From: Eubacteriaceae bacterium
GTDB lineage: Bacteria > Bacillota > Clostridia > Peptostreptococcales > Anaerovoracaceae
Reading direction: 5' to 3'
NCBI GenBank assembly: GCA_902362805.1
Contig: CABIXY010000003.1
Span: 46,247 to 110,246, forward strand
DNA length: 64,000 nucleotides
Of the stretch, positions 40,136 through 49,816 are shown piece after piece (position 1 is the first letter of the stretch; each line of letters starts with the position of its first letter). The notes under the pieces were generated by a model. That model was given only the letters and a program-made list of their open reading frames with translations, was not told the origin of the DNA and ran no database searches. The translations under genes were made by a program, and so were the position numbers.

Positions 40136-41677
40136 TTATGCTACGTCTTCTGCTTCTTGCTTTGTCTTTTTCTTCAATCTTACCTTTGGTTCTTTAGGCA
40201 GTCCGAACAACGGAACTAGCCTGTCAGCGCCTGTAAATGTAAGAATCAACATGGATAATACGGCGATCATTGCCATAAAATTGAATTTGATGAAATCGGT
40301 GTTAGCGAATTCATACAGCGGGTATACGTTAATAGCGATACCGACATAGAATCCCAAGTATACGTGCCAAGGAATCAACTGCGAACCAAATACGCCCATG
40401 GCGTCTCCAAATGTTGCGTTTCTCAGCTTCAGCTTGTACATATCCTCTTCTGTTTCTGCCTCTACATTTTCTTCGGTGATTTCTTTGATAATCGGTCCCA
40501 CTGTTACGATCTGTGCCATTTCGTCAGAAAGAATGGCGTTGCCAGCCAGACAGAGGATGCCGTTGCAGGTCATCAGCTGTCTTACGTTGTGGGAGATTTT
40601 GACGATGAAGTTGGAAAGTGGTTCGAAGGCCTTCATTCTGCCCATGATGCCGCCGAAAGCTGCAACCCACATCATCATGACGACAACCCAGGAACCAGCG
40701 TCAGCAAAGCCTGCCATACACATGTTCAGATAGCCCTGTAAGCCTGTAGTGACGTTTTCTGCGTCGGTAAGAATTGGGTGCAGGGACGTAGTTCCCGCAA
40801 ATAATCCCAAGATGTAAGCGGAAACGATACCGGAACCGATGCAGGCAAATGTGTTTACACCGCTGATGGCCAGTCCGATAACCAGAATCAGTGGAATGAT
40901 CATATAGAGTGCCACGCCGTTCTGTACCTGATTGAGCAGGTCGATGGCTTCTGGCTTTTCTTGAGCTAGATAGTCCATTGCACTCTGCGGAACGGAATCC
41001 ATTACGCCAGATGCGGCAACAGATTCTCCAGGCAGTCCCATTACGATGCCAGCGACAAAGAAGGCGATAGCAGCTAAAACGAGACACAAGACGGACCAGA
41101 CGCCTTGCGTTCTGATTCTGTCTACGACTTCAACTCCCTGAATACCAGAGGAAACGATGGTCGTATCAGAAATCAATCCGATATTGTCGCCAAAACATGC
41201 TCCCCCTGCGATAGCGCAAGTGGTGAGAAGCAGACTGCCTGTTTCGATGCAGTTCGGATCTACGATGTGTACCAGCCATAAGAAAATCGGCGCACATGCT
41301 GCGAAAGTACCCCATGATGTACCAGTTGCTACGGATAAAATTGCGGTTACGACGAGACCTACGACTGCGGTGGTCTTCGCTGAGATTCCCAGTGACAGCG
41401 CGATATTTACTACGGAAGCGCCTACACCGGTGGACATGAACGCACTGGCCATAGCATATGCGAACATTAAGATAAATAGAGCAACTGTGATGTTACTGAC
41501 GCTCTTTGTCGCTGCGTCAATACAGTCCTTGAAATTGAGTCCTTCTGTGACTTTGGCAATGATGACTGCCGCAACAGCTGCGATAGGTGCTGCAAGAAGT
41601 GCATCCTGCCCTGCGATCATCAAGCCTGCGAGTATGACAACTGGCACGAACTTGACTGTGGCTTTTAAGAATTTCAT
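40136..41677 (-). CDS. NhaC-family antiporter, copy 2, under sigma-54 control
   Basis: 513 residues with AAGGAGAAAG upstream. It is a close paralog of the protein at 31902, sharing long blocks such as ALFILMFAYAMASAF, TGTSWGTFAACAPIFLWLVH and GDAMGVFGSQLIPWHVY. About eleven membrane segments. It differs in its control: a consensus sigma-54 promoter lies at 41740-41756 and the gene is divergent from a sigma-54 activator. That link suggests it exports or exchanges an ion or acid connected with the adjacent amino-acid-related operon. Confidence 0.9.
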   Translation of the reverse strand: MKFLKATVKFVPVVILAGLMIAGQDALLAAPIAAVAAVIIAKVTEGLNFKDCIDAATKSVSNITVALFILMFAYAMASAFMSTGVGASVVNIALSLGISAKTTAVVGLVVTAILSVATGTSWGTFAACAPIFLWLVHIVDPNCIETGSLLLTTCAIAGGACFGDNIGLISDTTIVSSGIQGVEVVDRIRTQGVWSVLCLVLAAIAFFVAGIVMGLPGESVAASGVMDSVPQSAMDYLAQEKPEAIDLLNQVQNGVALYMIIPLILVIGLAISGVNTFACIGSGIVSAYILGLFAGTTSLHPILTDAENVTTGLQGYLNMCMAGFADAGSWVVVMMMWVAAFGGIMGRMKAFEPLSNFIVKISHNVRQLMTCNGILCLAGNAILSDEMAQIVTVGPIIKEITEENVEAETEEDMYKLKLRNATFGDAMGVFGSQLIPWHVYLGFYVGIAINVYPLYEFANTDFIKFNFMAMIAVLSMLILTFTGADRLVPLFGLPKEPKVRLKKKTKQEAEDVA

Positions 41678-41739
41678 TCTCTTTCTCCTTTTTTACTTAA
41701 TTAATTGATGAATGTGGAAAAAAATCCATATAATAATAG

Positions 41740-41756
41740 AGCAAGTACCGTGCCAA
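41740..41756 (-). promoter_or_regulatory. Consensus sigma-54 promoter of nhaC copy 2
   Basis: On the minus strand TTGGCACGGTACTTGCT matches the YTGGCACGrNNNTTGCW consensus at every defined position: -24 element at 41749-41755, -12 element TTGC at 41741-41744. It lies about 60 bases before the nhaC start codon. Candidate activator sites upstream include the palindrome CCATATATGG at 41841-41850. Confidence 0.88.
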
Positions 41757-41891
41757 GATTGAAAAATATTTAACAATCGAAAAAGGGGGAAATATTGGGG
41801 TTACTGACAGGTAATACTTTTTCCTTATGGTAAGTGTGACCCATATATGGAATATTCTTCTGATATTTGTACCAAAAACGGGTCAAAAGAG

Positions 41892-41920
41892 TTGACTTTT
41901 GTGGGCAATTGGAATAGCAT
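41892..41920 (+). promoter_or_regulatory. Sigma-A promoter of the activator operon
   Basis: TTGACT (41892-41897), 17-base spacer, TAGCAT (41915-41920), about 45 bases before the activator start. Confidence 0.55.
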
Positions 41921-41962
41921 GAAAGAGAGCAGACGAGGAAAACAAGTTTAGGAGTGATAAAA

Positions 41963-44044
41963 ATGGATAAGAATTATGGCCTGGATCGTGTGTTAGAACC
42001 GAAAGGATTGACTCCGGCTACGGCTTGGAAGATAGATAATGATCGAAATCTCCACTCAAAAGAGGCAAGAATTAGTCTAGAGCGGATTCATCTGGAATGG
42101 GACAATTTTCAGCAGATAGTCAGCAGCTGCGGTTTTGATGAAGACAAAATCAAAGCCAAGATCATGGACCTGGTGGAGAAGAGGGGAAAGCTGCACAACC
42201 CCTTTACCGGGACAGGCGGGGTTTTGATTGGAACCATTGAGGAAGAGGCGGAGGACTTGGTGTCAGAGAACGGCCTCGCAGTGGGAGACCGTATCTACTG
42301 CATCACCTCCTTGAGTTGTCTGCCGCTCCATATTGAGAGTATTCAGGAAATCGACTACAACTATGGACAGATTACCTGCCAGGGTTACGCCATCCTCTTC
42401 GAGGCGTCCCCTGTCTATAAATTAGAAAAAGGCCTGCGGCCGGATTACACCCTGGCAGCCATTGACGAGGCTGGAACCCTCTTTGGCGCTTACAACATCG
42501 CTACAGAGCATCAAAATAAAAATATCGTCATCATCGGACGAAACGTCTATACCACGATGATGTACTCTGCAGCGGTGAGAGAAGCCATCGGTCCGGTGTA
42601 CAATGTGATTGCGGTCATGGACAAATATGCCAAAGAGAGTTTGACCCAGGAAGAAATTGAGACAGTGATGTACCCTTTGATCAAAGAAACCTACTTCGTA
42701 GATTTGACAGAACCGATCAAATCTTATCGCTCAATGATAGGAAAAAATCCACTAGTGGGAGAGGCGGACCAAGTCATCATCGCAGAGGATATCTTTGGTG
42801 CAGAAACCCTGGCTGTCATGATGGTGAAGCCCTTTGGCGACCTCTATTTCACCGCGGTGGAAAACCACTATGCTGAGGCGCAGATTGTGGCGGAGTCCAT
42901 GGGTAAGATTATGACCATGTATGCCTTTGACCAGTACATCAAAGATTATCCGGATTTTACCATCAGAATTGTAAAAAACATTCAGATGAAGCTGGATGAG
43001 ATTAACCGACTCTATGAGAGTAAGAAAAGGAAGAACAAGCTGACCCGAAATCGGGCCAAAAGCATCATGATTACAAGCGCTGGCAAAGAAGACGATTTCG
43101 TGTATCAAAGCCAGGTGACGAAGAGCATGATAGACGAAGTGATGAATGTAGCAAAATACGACTGCAATGTCATTATTCAGGGCGAAACCGGTGTCGGAAA
43201 GGAGAAGGTCCTTTCTCTGATTCATCAAAACAGCGAGCGTCACGGCAATCCGTGTATCAAAATCAACTGTGCAACCATTGCAGAGAGCCTGGCTGAATCA
43301 GAGTTTTTCGGCTACGAGGCTGGTGCTTTTACGGGAGCTCAGGCCAGCGGCAAGCCGGGGTACTTTGAGATGGCAAACAACGGCATCCTCTTTCTCGATG
43401 AGATCGGCACCCTGTCTATGAATATGCAGTCCAAACTGCTGCGAGTTTTGCAGGAAAGTCAGTTTTACCGCGTAGGTGGCACCAGACAGATTTCGGTCAA
43501 CGTCAGAGTCATCGTGGCAAACAATGTTCCGCTGAAAGATTTGGTGGACAAAGGAAAGTTTCGGGAAGACTTGTATTACAGGCTGAACATCTGCAAAATT
43601 GACGTGCCGCCTCTGCGAGATCGTAAGGACGACATCCTCTGCCTCGCGCAGAGCTTTGTTTCAAACTGGACGAAAAAGTATAAAATAGAAAGAGAACTCT
43701 CACCAGAAGCACTCAGCGCCCTTTACGACTATTATTGGCCAGGCAACGTGAGGGAACTGGAAAATGTCATTCACAGACTGGTCATCAGCTGCAAAGATGT
43801 GATTATCGCAGGTGAAGAGGTGGACGATATATTAAATGAAAATGCTTATGGCGATATGATCGTCAGCGTGAAGAAGAACTTCAACCGAAGCGAGCACATG
43901 GATTTTCACCAGCTGATGGAGCAGCAGGAAAAGCAGATCATCGAATATGCGCTGAAGAAAGAAGGCACGACGAGGAAAGCGGCGGACCTCTTGGGACTGC
44001 CACAAACGACCTTCGCCAGAAAGAAATTAAAACACGGGTTATAA
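41963..44044 (+). CDS. Sigma-54 activator with 3,5-diaminohexanoate dehydrogenase-like sensor domain
   Basis: 693 residues from ATG 41963 behind AGGAG. Residues 1-340 resemble L-erythro-3,5-diaminohexanoate dehydrogenase (Kdd) of lysine fermentation: DRVLEPKGLTPATAWKIDND at the start, GKLHNPFTGTGGVLIG near 75. The nucleotide-binding loop is IVIIGRNVYTTMM, lacking the usual GxGxxG, so it is probably a ligand sensor rather than an enzyme. Residues about 380-620 are the AAA+ domain: GETGVGKEKVL, the sigma-54 contact GAFTGA, DEIGTLSMNMQSKLLRVLQE and the R-finger region. A C-terminal Fis-type HTH follows (GTTRKAADLLGLPQTTFARK). It should activate the promoter at 41740. Confidence 0.88.
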   Translation: MDKNYGLDRVLEPKGLTPATAWKIDNDRNLHSKEARISLERIHLEWDNFQQIVSSCGFDEDKIKAKIMDLVEKRGKLHNPFTGTGGVLIGTIEEEAEDLVSENGLAVGDRIYCITSLSCLPLHIESIQEIDYNYGQITCQGYAILFEASPVYKLEKGLRPDYTLAAIDEAGTLFGAYNIATEHQNKNIVIIGRNVYTTMMYSAAVREAIGPVYNVIAVMDKYAKESLTQEEIETVMYPLIKETYFVDLTEPIKSYRSMIGKNPLVGEADQVIIAEDIFGAETLAVMMVKPFGDLYFTAVENHYAEAQIVAESMGKIMTMYAFDQYIKDYPDFTIRIVKNIQMKLDEINRLYESKKRKNKLTRNRAKSIMITSAGKEDDFVYQSQVTKSMIDEVMNVAKYDCNVIIQGETGVGKEKVLSLIHQNSERHGNPCIKINCATIAESLAESEFFGYEAGAFTGAQASGKPGYFEMANNGILFLDEIGTLSMNMQSKLLRVLQESQFYRVGGTRQISVNVRVIVANNVPLKDLVDKGKFREDLYYRLNICKIDVPPLRDRKDDILCLAQSFVSNWTKKYKIERELSPEALSALYDYYWPGNVRELENVIHRLVISCKDVIIAGEEVDDILNENAYGDMIVSVKKNFNRSEHMDFHQLMEQQEKQIIEYALKKEGTTRKAADLLGLPQTTFARKKLKHGL

Positions 44045-44048
44045 GAGT

Positions 44049-47000
44049 ATGAAGAATCATTTGAAAATTTATAATGAAATAAAGACGACGTTCCTGGACA
44101 AGTCTTTTTTGAAAGAGTTGGGAATGAAGCGGAAGGAAATGGAGGCCTGTCTTCTGGAGGCTCGCTGGATTGATTTGGCAGAAGAACTTTCTGACTTGAC
44201 AGGCCGGCAGGGGCGCTTTTCCTCTCAGAACGTATTGACAGCGGCAGTAAACTGTATCGACGAACTGGATCATGAGCCGGAGGACGGTTGGTTAAATCAC
44301 TGTTATAAATATGTGCTCAGCCAGCTGTTTCCGGAAATGGGAGAACCAGAAGGTATGGAAGAGTATCAGCGGGGCAGGGTCTTTCTGCTCCAGCTTCTGC
44401 GGGCAGTCTTTTCCTATGAGAATAAAACCCTGCCTTTCGATCCTACAAAAGAGATGCGGCTTCTCTCAGATCATGAAATCGAGGAAAATGGGTACACATC
44501 GGAGTACAGTAAGCTGCGCAGACTGATACATAACAAGTATGTCTATGAATTCATGCGTATCGGCGTGGATGTCACTCCATTTAATACCCTGGGCCACATC
44601 GGCGGCGTTCATTATGTAGCCATGTTTGCCGGCCGGCAGCTTGCGCGCACGAAAGTGCCCGTAGATTTAGGTTTGATCTCAGGGGCAGCGGCTGGTCACG
44701 ACATTGGCAAGTACGGATGCCGGAAAAGTGAAGAGAAAAGGATCCCTTACTTACATTATTATTATACGGATTTATGCTACAACCGTTTTGAAATGCCCAC
44801 CATCGGACATATCGCAGCGAACCACTCTACCTGGGATTTGGAACTGGAAAATCTGTCAGTCGAATCATTGCTTTTGATTTACGCTGATTTCAGAGTCAAA
44901 AGCAGCCGAAATGCGCGCGGTGAAGAAATCGTCCACTTTTACAGCCTGGATCAAGCTTTCGATGTAATCTTGAGTAAACTGGACAACGTAGACGAAGCCA
45001 AGCGGCTGCGATATCAAAAGGTTTACGACAAGCTGAAGGATTTTGAGAATTACATGAAAGAGCGTGGTGTCGTGACGCAGCTGCCGGCTGACTTCAGAGA
45101 AACTGTGAGTGAAGAGCCCAAGGCGACAAAGCGGCAAATCGCGTTGCTCCACGGTGAAGAACTGGTAGATCAGTTGAAGTTCAGCGCCATCGACCATAAT
45201 ATTCGCCTCATGAGCCGTTTTCACGTGGAAAGTGAATTCGGCAGCCTCATCGAAGCGGCCAGAAGCGAGCGGCAGTGGAAGAACCTGCGCACCTACGTGA
45301 GCATTTTTGGCGAATACTCCACCTATATGACGGAAAAGCAGAAGCTGCTGACGCTGAAATTTCTCTATGAACTGCTGGCTCACAAGGAGAGCGATATCAG
45401 AAGCCAGGCGGCAGAAATCATGGGCAGGATGATCGCTGGGTTCAGCGAGGAATATAAGAAAGAGGTGCCGACAGATATCACTCTGCCCGACAGGCTGGTG
45501 AATAACCTGACTCTTTGGGAAAAATACCTGCGCCTGATCATCTTCCCCGATTACAAACTGACCGATCAGCATAAAAAATGGATATCAAACACCTTGGACA
45601 GCTTTTGCAAAGCGCTGCTTTGCCATTGTAAACTGTCCTGTCGTCACAATTACTTTGATGTTCTGCAGAAGTTTTACGCCTTGAACGATTATGAAGAAGG
45701 AACGATCATGGTGCTGCTGGATGCAGGGCTGGTCATAGAGCGAGAAATCTGTACACCTGGTTTTATTTTACAGCTGAAGTTATTTTTGAAAGGGGTATAT
45801 GGCGTTTACAGCAAAAGTGTAGATATCGCGGTGCTGAAGGCTGCCCGCCATTATTTCGATGAGTACGGAGAAGAGTGGTATGAGAGGGATATCAGGAGAG
45901 TCATGGATATTCCGGAGGATGGAGAAGCCTTTGACGAAAACCTGGCTGCTATGTTTCTGGACGACCTGAAGACGGGTACGCCGTGGATTCAAAAAGTAGC
46001 CAACATCTCTTTCATGCTGAAGCATGTGGAGAGCACAGCCGACAGAGGAAGGACGCTCCATGTGGCCACACATCTGGCAAATCTGGTCAAGGTCAGTGAG
46101 ACGATCACCGTAAGAAAAGCGGCAGGAAAAGGACTGCTGTCTATCATCGGCAAGATGCCTCTGGAGCAGAGAAATGAACTGACGGTGGAATTGTTTAACG
46201 GGCTGGAAATCGGAGACTATCAGTTTTCTAAGTACATTCCTGATTACCTGGGCATCATCATGCTCTACCTGCCGCCGAAGGAGTTGGATGAGTCTATCGA
46301 CGAACTGCAGAAGATTCTGGAGACTGGTAACGAGAAAGCAGCTTCCTCTGTTATCAACACCCTAGGCGTGATGGTAGAAAACTACGGCATCTATAAGGGA
46401 AAATTCATGGAACCGACAGATGTTCGTGAAAACCGCAGATTTCGGCTGCTGAACTTGATGATCAAAGCCTTTGCTGGCTACAACAACCTCTGTTCACAGG
46501 AGGCATTTTGGACTCTGGGGATTCGCATCTTTGGCGGAACGGTGCTGACGTTGGCAGAAAAGACAGAAATTTTCCAGCATTGCTACAAGAAGATCATGAC
46601 GCTGCTTTATGAGAAAAAAGAGGGTGAATTGGACTTCTACAACGATGCGGCGGTATTGAACCATATTTACCGTTATATCTGCGAGCATCAGGCTGAGGCA
46701 GGCAAGTTCGATTTTCCGCCAGCGAGAAGGGCTGCATTTTTCCCGGGAACCTTCGACCCGTTCAGTTTGGGGCACAAGGCGGTAGCCACTACCATTCGGA
46801 ATATGGGCTTTGAGGTCTTTCTGGCTTTGGACGAATTTTCCTGGTCAAAAAATACTCAGCCAAGACTGCAGCGCCGCAAGATTATGACCATGTCCGTAGC
46901 GGATGAAGACAATATTTTTATCTTTCCCGAGGACATTCCGGTCAATATCGCAAACCCGGCGGATATCAAACGCCTGAAAGAAACTTTTGCCGGAAAAGAA

Positions 47001-48815
47001 CTGTATATTGCGGTGGGCACCGATGTCATCAAAAATGCATCCTGCTATAAAGCCCCGCCGGAGCAGGATTCGATTCACTCCCTGAATCACATCGCCTTTG
47101 CCAGGGAATCTAACGAACAGGGAAAAGGCAGAAGCGAGGAAAAGCGGTATCCCATTACCGGGGAAGTGATCAACCTGACGCTAAAGAAATATTATGAAGA
47201 TATCAGTTCGACGCGTATCAGAGAAAACATCGATCTCAATCGGGACATTTCCAACCTGATTGACATCGTGGCGCAAAACTATATTTATGATAGAAATCTG
47301 TATTTGAGAGAACCTGCCTATAAACATGTTCTGCAGGCAAAAGAAATTCGTATCAGCACTTATGAAGAGAGGGGTGCTGATTGTCTTGCGCCTGTCAAAG
47401 AAGAACTCTTCCATAGAGGCTACCACTTGAATCGTCTGACTGCGTATTTAGAACGGTCTGGCGTACGTACCATCTATATTGAAAGCGGCGTGCGCACAAA
47501 GAAGATGGCTGCCTTTGCCGCCGCTCACAGAGTGGAAACCAGCCAGCTGCTAGAGGAGTTCGCGGATCCTTCCATCGCAGCCCATGTGAGGGAACAAGCC
47601 GCAGGCGGTATCGCTGTCATCGGTGCTTTCTTTTCGGGGAAAAACCGCACCATTTCCAACGTCAGTCAGATTATGCTGACGGAGATTCTGACAGAATTGT
47701 TAGCGCGGGATTTTGCTTATGTGGTCTATCATCCGGTGGACAGAGCAGGCATGAACCAGAGGATTTTGGATGTCTTGCGCAAACAGGGTTTTGTGAATAT
47801 TGCAGAACCAGGCGGCGAGCCCATCTATGCTGTGGATATGAAATCACCGATTGTCATTTTCCGGGATGTGGAAACGGTGATCAAGAATCCGCTGAACAAA
47901 AACACGGAAGTTCTGCGGGTCATCGACGAAGCGCACAGCAGGCTGCTGCGGGTGCTGACGGATATTTACCCCGGACAGCTGGTGTTGTCCTTTCATACCG
48001 GTGCGATGCATCACAAGATTATCAACAAGGTGGCAGCGCTGAACCAGGTCTCGGCAGAGACCGTCAGCAGCAAGAGAGGTCCCTACATGTCGGTACCTTT
48101 CGGCAAGGCATTGGCTGAAGTGGTAGTACCTAATACGGTGACCAAGGCGCTGCACACAGAGAAATATTTTTCCAGTGATCTCAAACATTTTACTATCGGT
48201 GAATCGAAGCATCATGCTATTTTAGAGAACCAGGCGCGGACGATTAAGTCCTTTGACCGGCCGATTATCCTCATCGATGATTTGCTGCACAAAGGACACA
48301 GAATGAATATTCTGGATCCGATTTTGAAAGAAAACGATGTTGCGGTGAAAGAAATCATCGTCGGCGTTCTCACCGGCAATGCCAGAGATCTGATGACGGT
48401 GAGAAACCGGAGCGTAGAAAGCGCATATTTTCTGCCGACTTTAAAAGTATGGCTGAACGAGAGAGATTGTTATCCATTTATCGGCGGCGACAGCATTGAC
48501 AAGGATGCCGACGTATCTATGAATCTGGTTCTGCCGTATACCTCTCCGGTATTTATCCGAGATGGAGATGCTGACGCAGTTTTTGAATACTCTCGAATCT
48601 GTCTGGAAAATGCGCGAGAAATTCTGCAGGTATTAGAAAAAGAGTACCAGGCTACTTTTGAGAAGAAGCTGACACTGAAACGATTGGGCGAAGTGATTAC
48701 CTATCCGAGAAGACCTGACGTGGGAGAAGGCATCAGTTACGATGAAAATCTGGCACCGTCTGTATATGTGGAAAACGATATAGAGAAACTAATCAGGTTA
48801 CGATATAAACGCTAG
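44049..48815 (+). CDS. 1588-residue fusion: HD hydrolase, helical repeats, nucleotidyltransferase, PRTase-like
   Basis: It starts four bases after the activator. HD phosphohydrolase motifs lie near residues 182-250: HIGGVHYVAMF, GHDIGKYGC and IAANHSTW. Residues about 390-880 are helical and repeat-like (LREQ, KAAGKGLLSIIGKMP), HEAT-like. Residues about 895-1085 are a NadD/CoaD-type nucleotidyltransferase: FFPGTFDPFSLGH and ISSTRIRENI. A GNAT-like stretch is near 1220 (YHPVDRAGMNQRILDVLRKQ). Near 1405 PIILIDDLLHKGHRMN resembles a PRPP-binding loop of phosphoribosyltransferases. No membrane segment. The combination points to nucleotide or cofactor chemistry, but the reaction is unknown. Operon partners are LDH-like and flavodoxin-like proteins. 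Confidence 0.85.
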   Translation: MKNHLKIYNEIKTTFLDKSFLKELGMKRKEMEACLLEARWIDLAEELSDLTGRQGRFSSQNVLTAAVNCIDELDHEPEDGWLNHCYKYVLSQLFPEMGEPEGMEEYQRGRVFLLQLLRAVFSYENKTLPFDPTKEMRLLSDHEIEENGYTSEYSKLRRLIHNKYVYEFMRIGVDVTPFNTLGHIGGVHYVAMFAGRQLARTKVPVDLGLISGAAAGHDIGKYGCRKSEEKRIPYLHYYYTDLCYNRFEMPTIGHIAANHSTWDLELENLSVESLLLIYADFRVKSSRNARGEEIVHFYSLDQAFDVILSKLDNVDEAKRLRYQKVYDKLKDFENYMKERGVVTQLPADFRETVSEEPKATKRQIALLHGEELVDQLKFSAIDHNIRLMSRFHVESEFGSLIEAARSERQWKNLRTYVSIFGEYSTYMTEKQKLLTLKFLYELLAHKESDIRSQAAEIMGRMIAGFSEEYKKEVPTDITLPDRLVNNLTLWEKYLRLIIFPDYKLTDQHKKWISNTLDSFCKALLCHCKLSCRHNYFDVLQKFYALNDYEEGTIMVLLDAGLVIEREICTPGFILQLKLFLKGVYGVYSKSVDIAVLKAARHYFDEYGEEWYERDIRRVMDIPEDGEAFDENLAAMFLDDLKTGTPWIQKVANISFMLKHVESTADRGRTLHVATHLANLVKVSETITVRKAAGKGLLSIIGKMPLEQRNELTVELFNGLEIGDYQFSKYIPDYLGIIMLYLPPKELDESIDELQKILETGNEKAASSVINTLGVMVENYGIYKGKFMEPTDVRENRRFRLLNLMIKAFAGYNNLCSQEAFWTLGIRIFGGTVLTLAEKTEIFQHCYKKIMTLLYEKKEGELDFYNDAAVLNHIYRYICEHQAEAGKFDFPPARRAAFFPGTFDPFSLGHKAVATTIRNMGFEVFLALDEFSWSKNTQPRLQRRKIMTMSVADEDNIFIFPEDIPVNIANPADIKRLKETFAGKELYIAVGTDVIKNASCYKAPPEQDSIHSLNHIAFARESNEQGKGRSEEKRYPITGEVINLTLKKYYEDISSTRIRENIDLNRDISNLIDIVAQNYIYDRNLYLREPAYKHVLQAKEIRISTYEERGADCLAPVKEELFHRGYHLNRLTAYLERSGVRTIYIESGVRTKKMAAFAAAHRVETSQLLEEFADPSIAAHVREQAAGGIAVIGAFFSGKNRTISNVSQIMLTEILTELLARDFAYVVYHPVDRAGMNQRILDVLRKQGFVNIAEPGGEPIYAVDMKSPIVIFRDVETVIKNPLNKNTEVLRVIDEAHSRLLRVLTDIYPGQLVLSFHTGAMHHKIINKVAALNQVSAETVSSKRGPYMSVPFGKALAEVVVPNTVTKALHTEKYFSSDLKHFTIGESKHHAILENQARTIKSFDRPIILIDDLLHKGHRMNILDPILKENDVAVKEIIVGVLTGNARDLMTVRNRSVESAYFLPTLKVWLNERDCYPFIGGDSIDKDADVSMNLVLPYTSPVFIRDGDADAVFEYSRICLENAREILQVLEKEYQATFEKKLTLKRLGEVITYPRRPDVGEGISYDENLAPSVYVENDIEKLIRLRYKR

Positions 48816-48824
48816 AGGAAAAAA

Positions 48825-49796
48825 ATGAAAAGAATTGAAGACTTATTAAAGGATGCGGGGATTCAGGGCAGACTTCCCCTCGATGACTGTCCAATAAATT
48901 TACGAGAAAAAAACAGAGTCAATCTGTTAGCCTTAGGCGATGTAGGCACGACTGTTCTGATTGGTCTGCGATTGCTGGGCGGCGATGTCATTTCTTCTAT
49001 AGGCATCTGTGATATTCATGAACCAAATATGGTTCGTTGCGAGCAGGAAATCAATCAGATCAGATATCCTTTCTCTGGAGAGCAGCTTCCAGAGGTGAAA
49101 ATGGTCAGGGAAGAAGAGCTCTTTGACTGTGATGTCCTGGTCTTCTGCGCCAGCAAAGGGGTGCCGCCCATCGGTGCAGAGGGCGATGTGAGAATGGCAC
49201 AGCTTGCTGCCAATGGGGAGATTATCGATCATTACGGGAAACTGGCGAGAGAAAGTGCCTTTGCCGGGTTGATCTGCGTGGTCAGTGATCCGGTGGATCC
49301 ACTGTGCAGAGCTTTTTTGAGCAGCGCTGGCTTACGGCCGTCGCAGGTGCAGGGATACGGCCTGGGTGTCATGAACGCTCGCGCGTTGTATTTTGCCGAG
49401 AAGGATCAGCGGCTGCGTCATTACGCCTGTGAAGGCCGAGCCTTTGGACCTCACGGAGAAGATCTGGTCATCGCTGACAGTGTGACTGCCTATGACGACC
49501 GACTGTCAAGAGAGCTGACAGCCCTGACTGTAGGAGCCAACATGCGGGTACGGGAGCTGGGTTTCAAACCATATATTGCACCTGCCCTGTCTTCTGCCGC
49601 GATTTCTATTCTGCTGACACTGCGGGGAGAGTGGCATTACAGTTCCCTCTATCTTGGCAATGAAGAGGAGGGCGCTTTTCTGGGCATGAAGAATAGAATG
49701 CGGGGAGGAGGGCCAGAATATGAAGATATTCTCCTCTGTGAGGAACTTTATGGACGTATCAGGCGTGCATATGAAAACTTATGTGCGTTAAAGTAA
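48825..49796 (+). CDS. Lactate/malate dehydrogenase-like protein
   Basis: 323 residues, nine bases after the giant gene. The LDH fold is traceable: dinucleotide loop LLALGDVGTTVLIGL near 35, an Asp at the end of strand 2 (GICDIHEPN) favouring NAD, VVSDPVDPL near 147 in place of VSNPVD, and the catalytic His in FGPHGED near 205. ARALYFAEKD matches the position of the substrate Arg. Divergent from true LDH, so the substrate is probably another 2-hydroxy or 2-keto acid. It belongs to the sigma-54 activator operon. Confidence 0.78.
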   Translation: MKRIEDLLKDAGIQGRLPLDDCPINLREKNRVNLLALGDVGTTVLIGLRLLGGDVISSIGICDIHEPNMVRCEQEINQIRYPFSGEQLPEVKMVREEELFDCDVLVFCASKGVPPIGAEGDVRMAQLAANGEIIDHYGKLARESAFAGLICVVSDPVDPLCRAFLSSAGLRPSQVQGYGLGVMNARALYFAEKDQRLRHYACEGRAFGPHGEDLVIADSVTAYDDRLSRELTALTVGANMRVRELGFKPYIAPALSSAAISILLTLRGEWHYSSLYLGNEEEGAFLGMKNRMRGGGPEYEDILLCEELYGRIRRAYENLCALK

Positions 49797-49816
49797 ATAA
49801 TAAAGAGGCGATAGAA

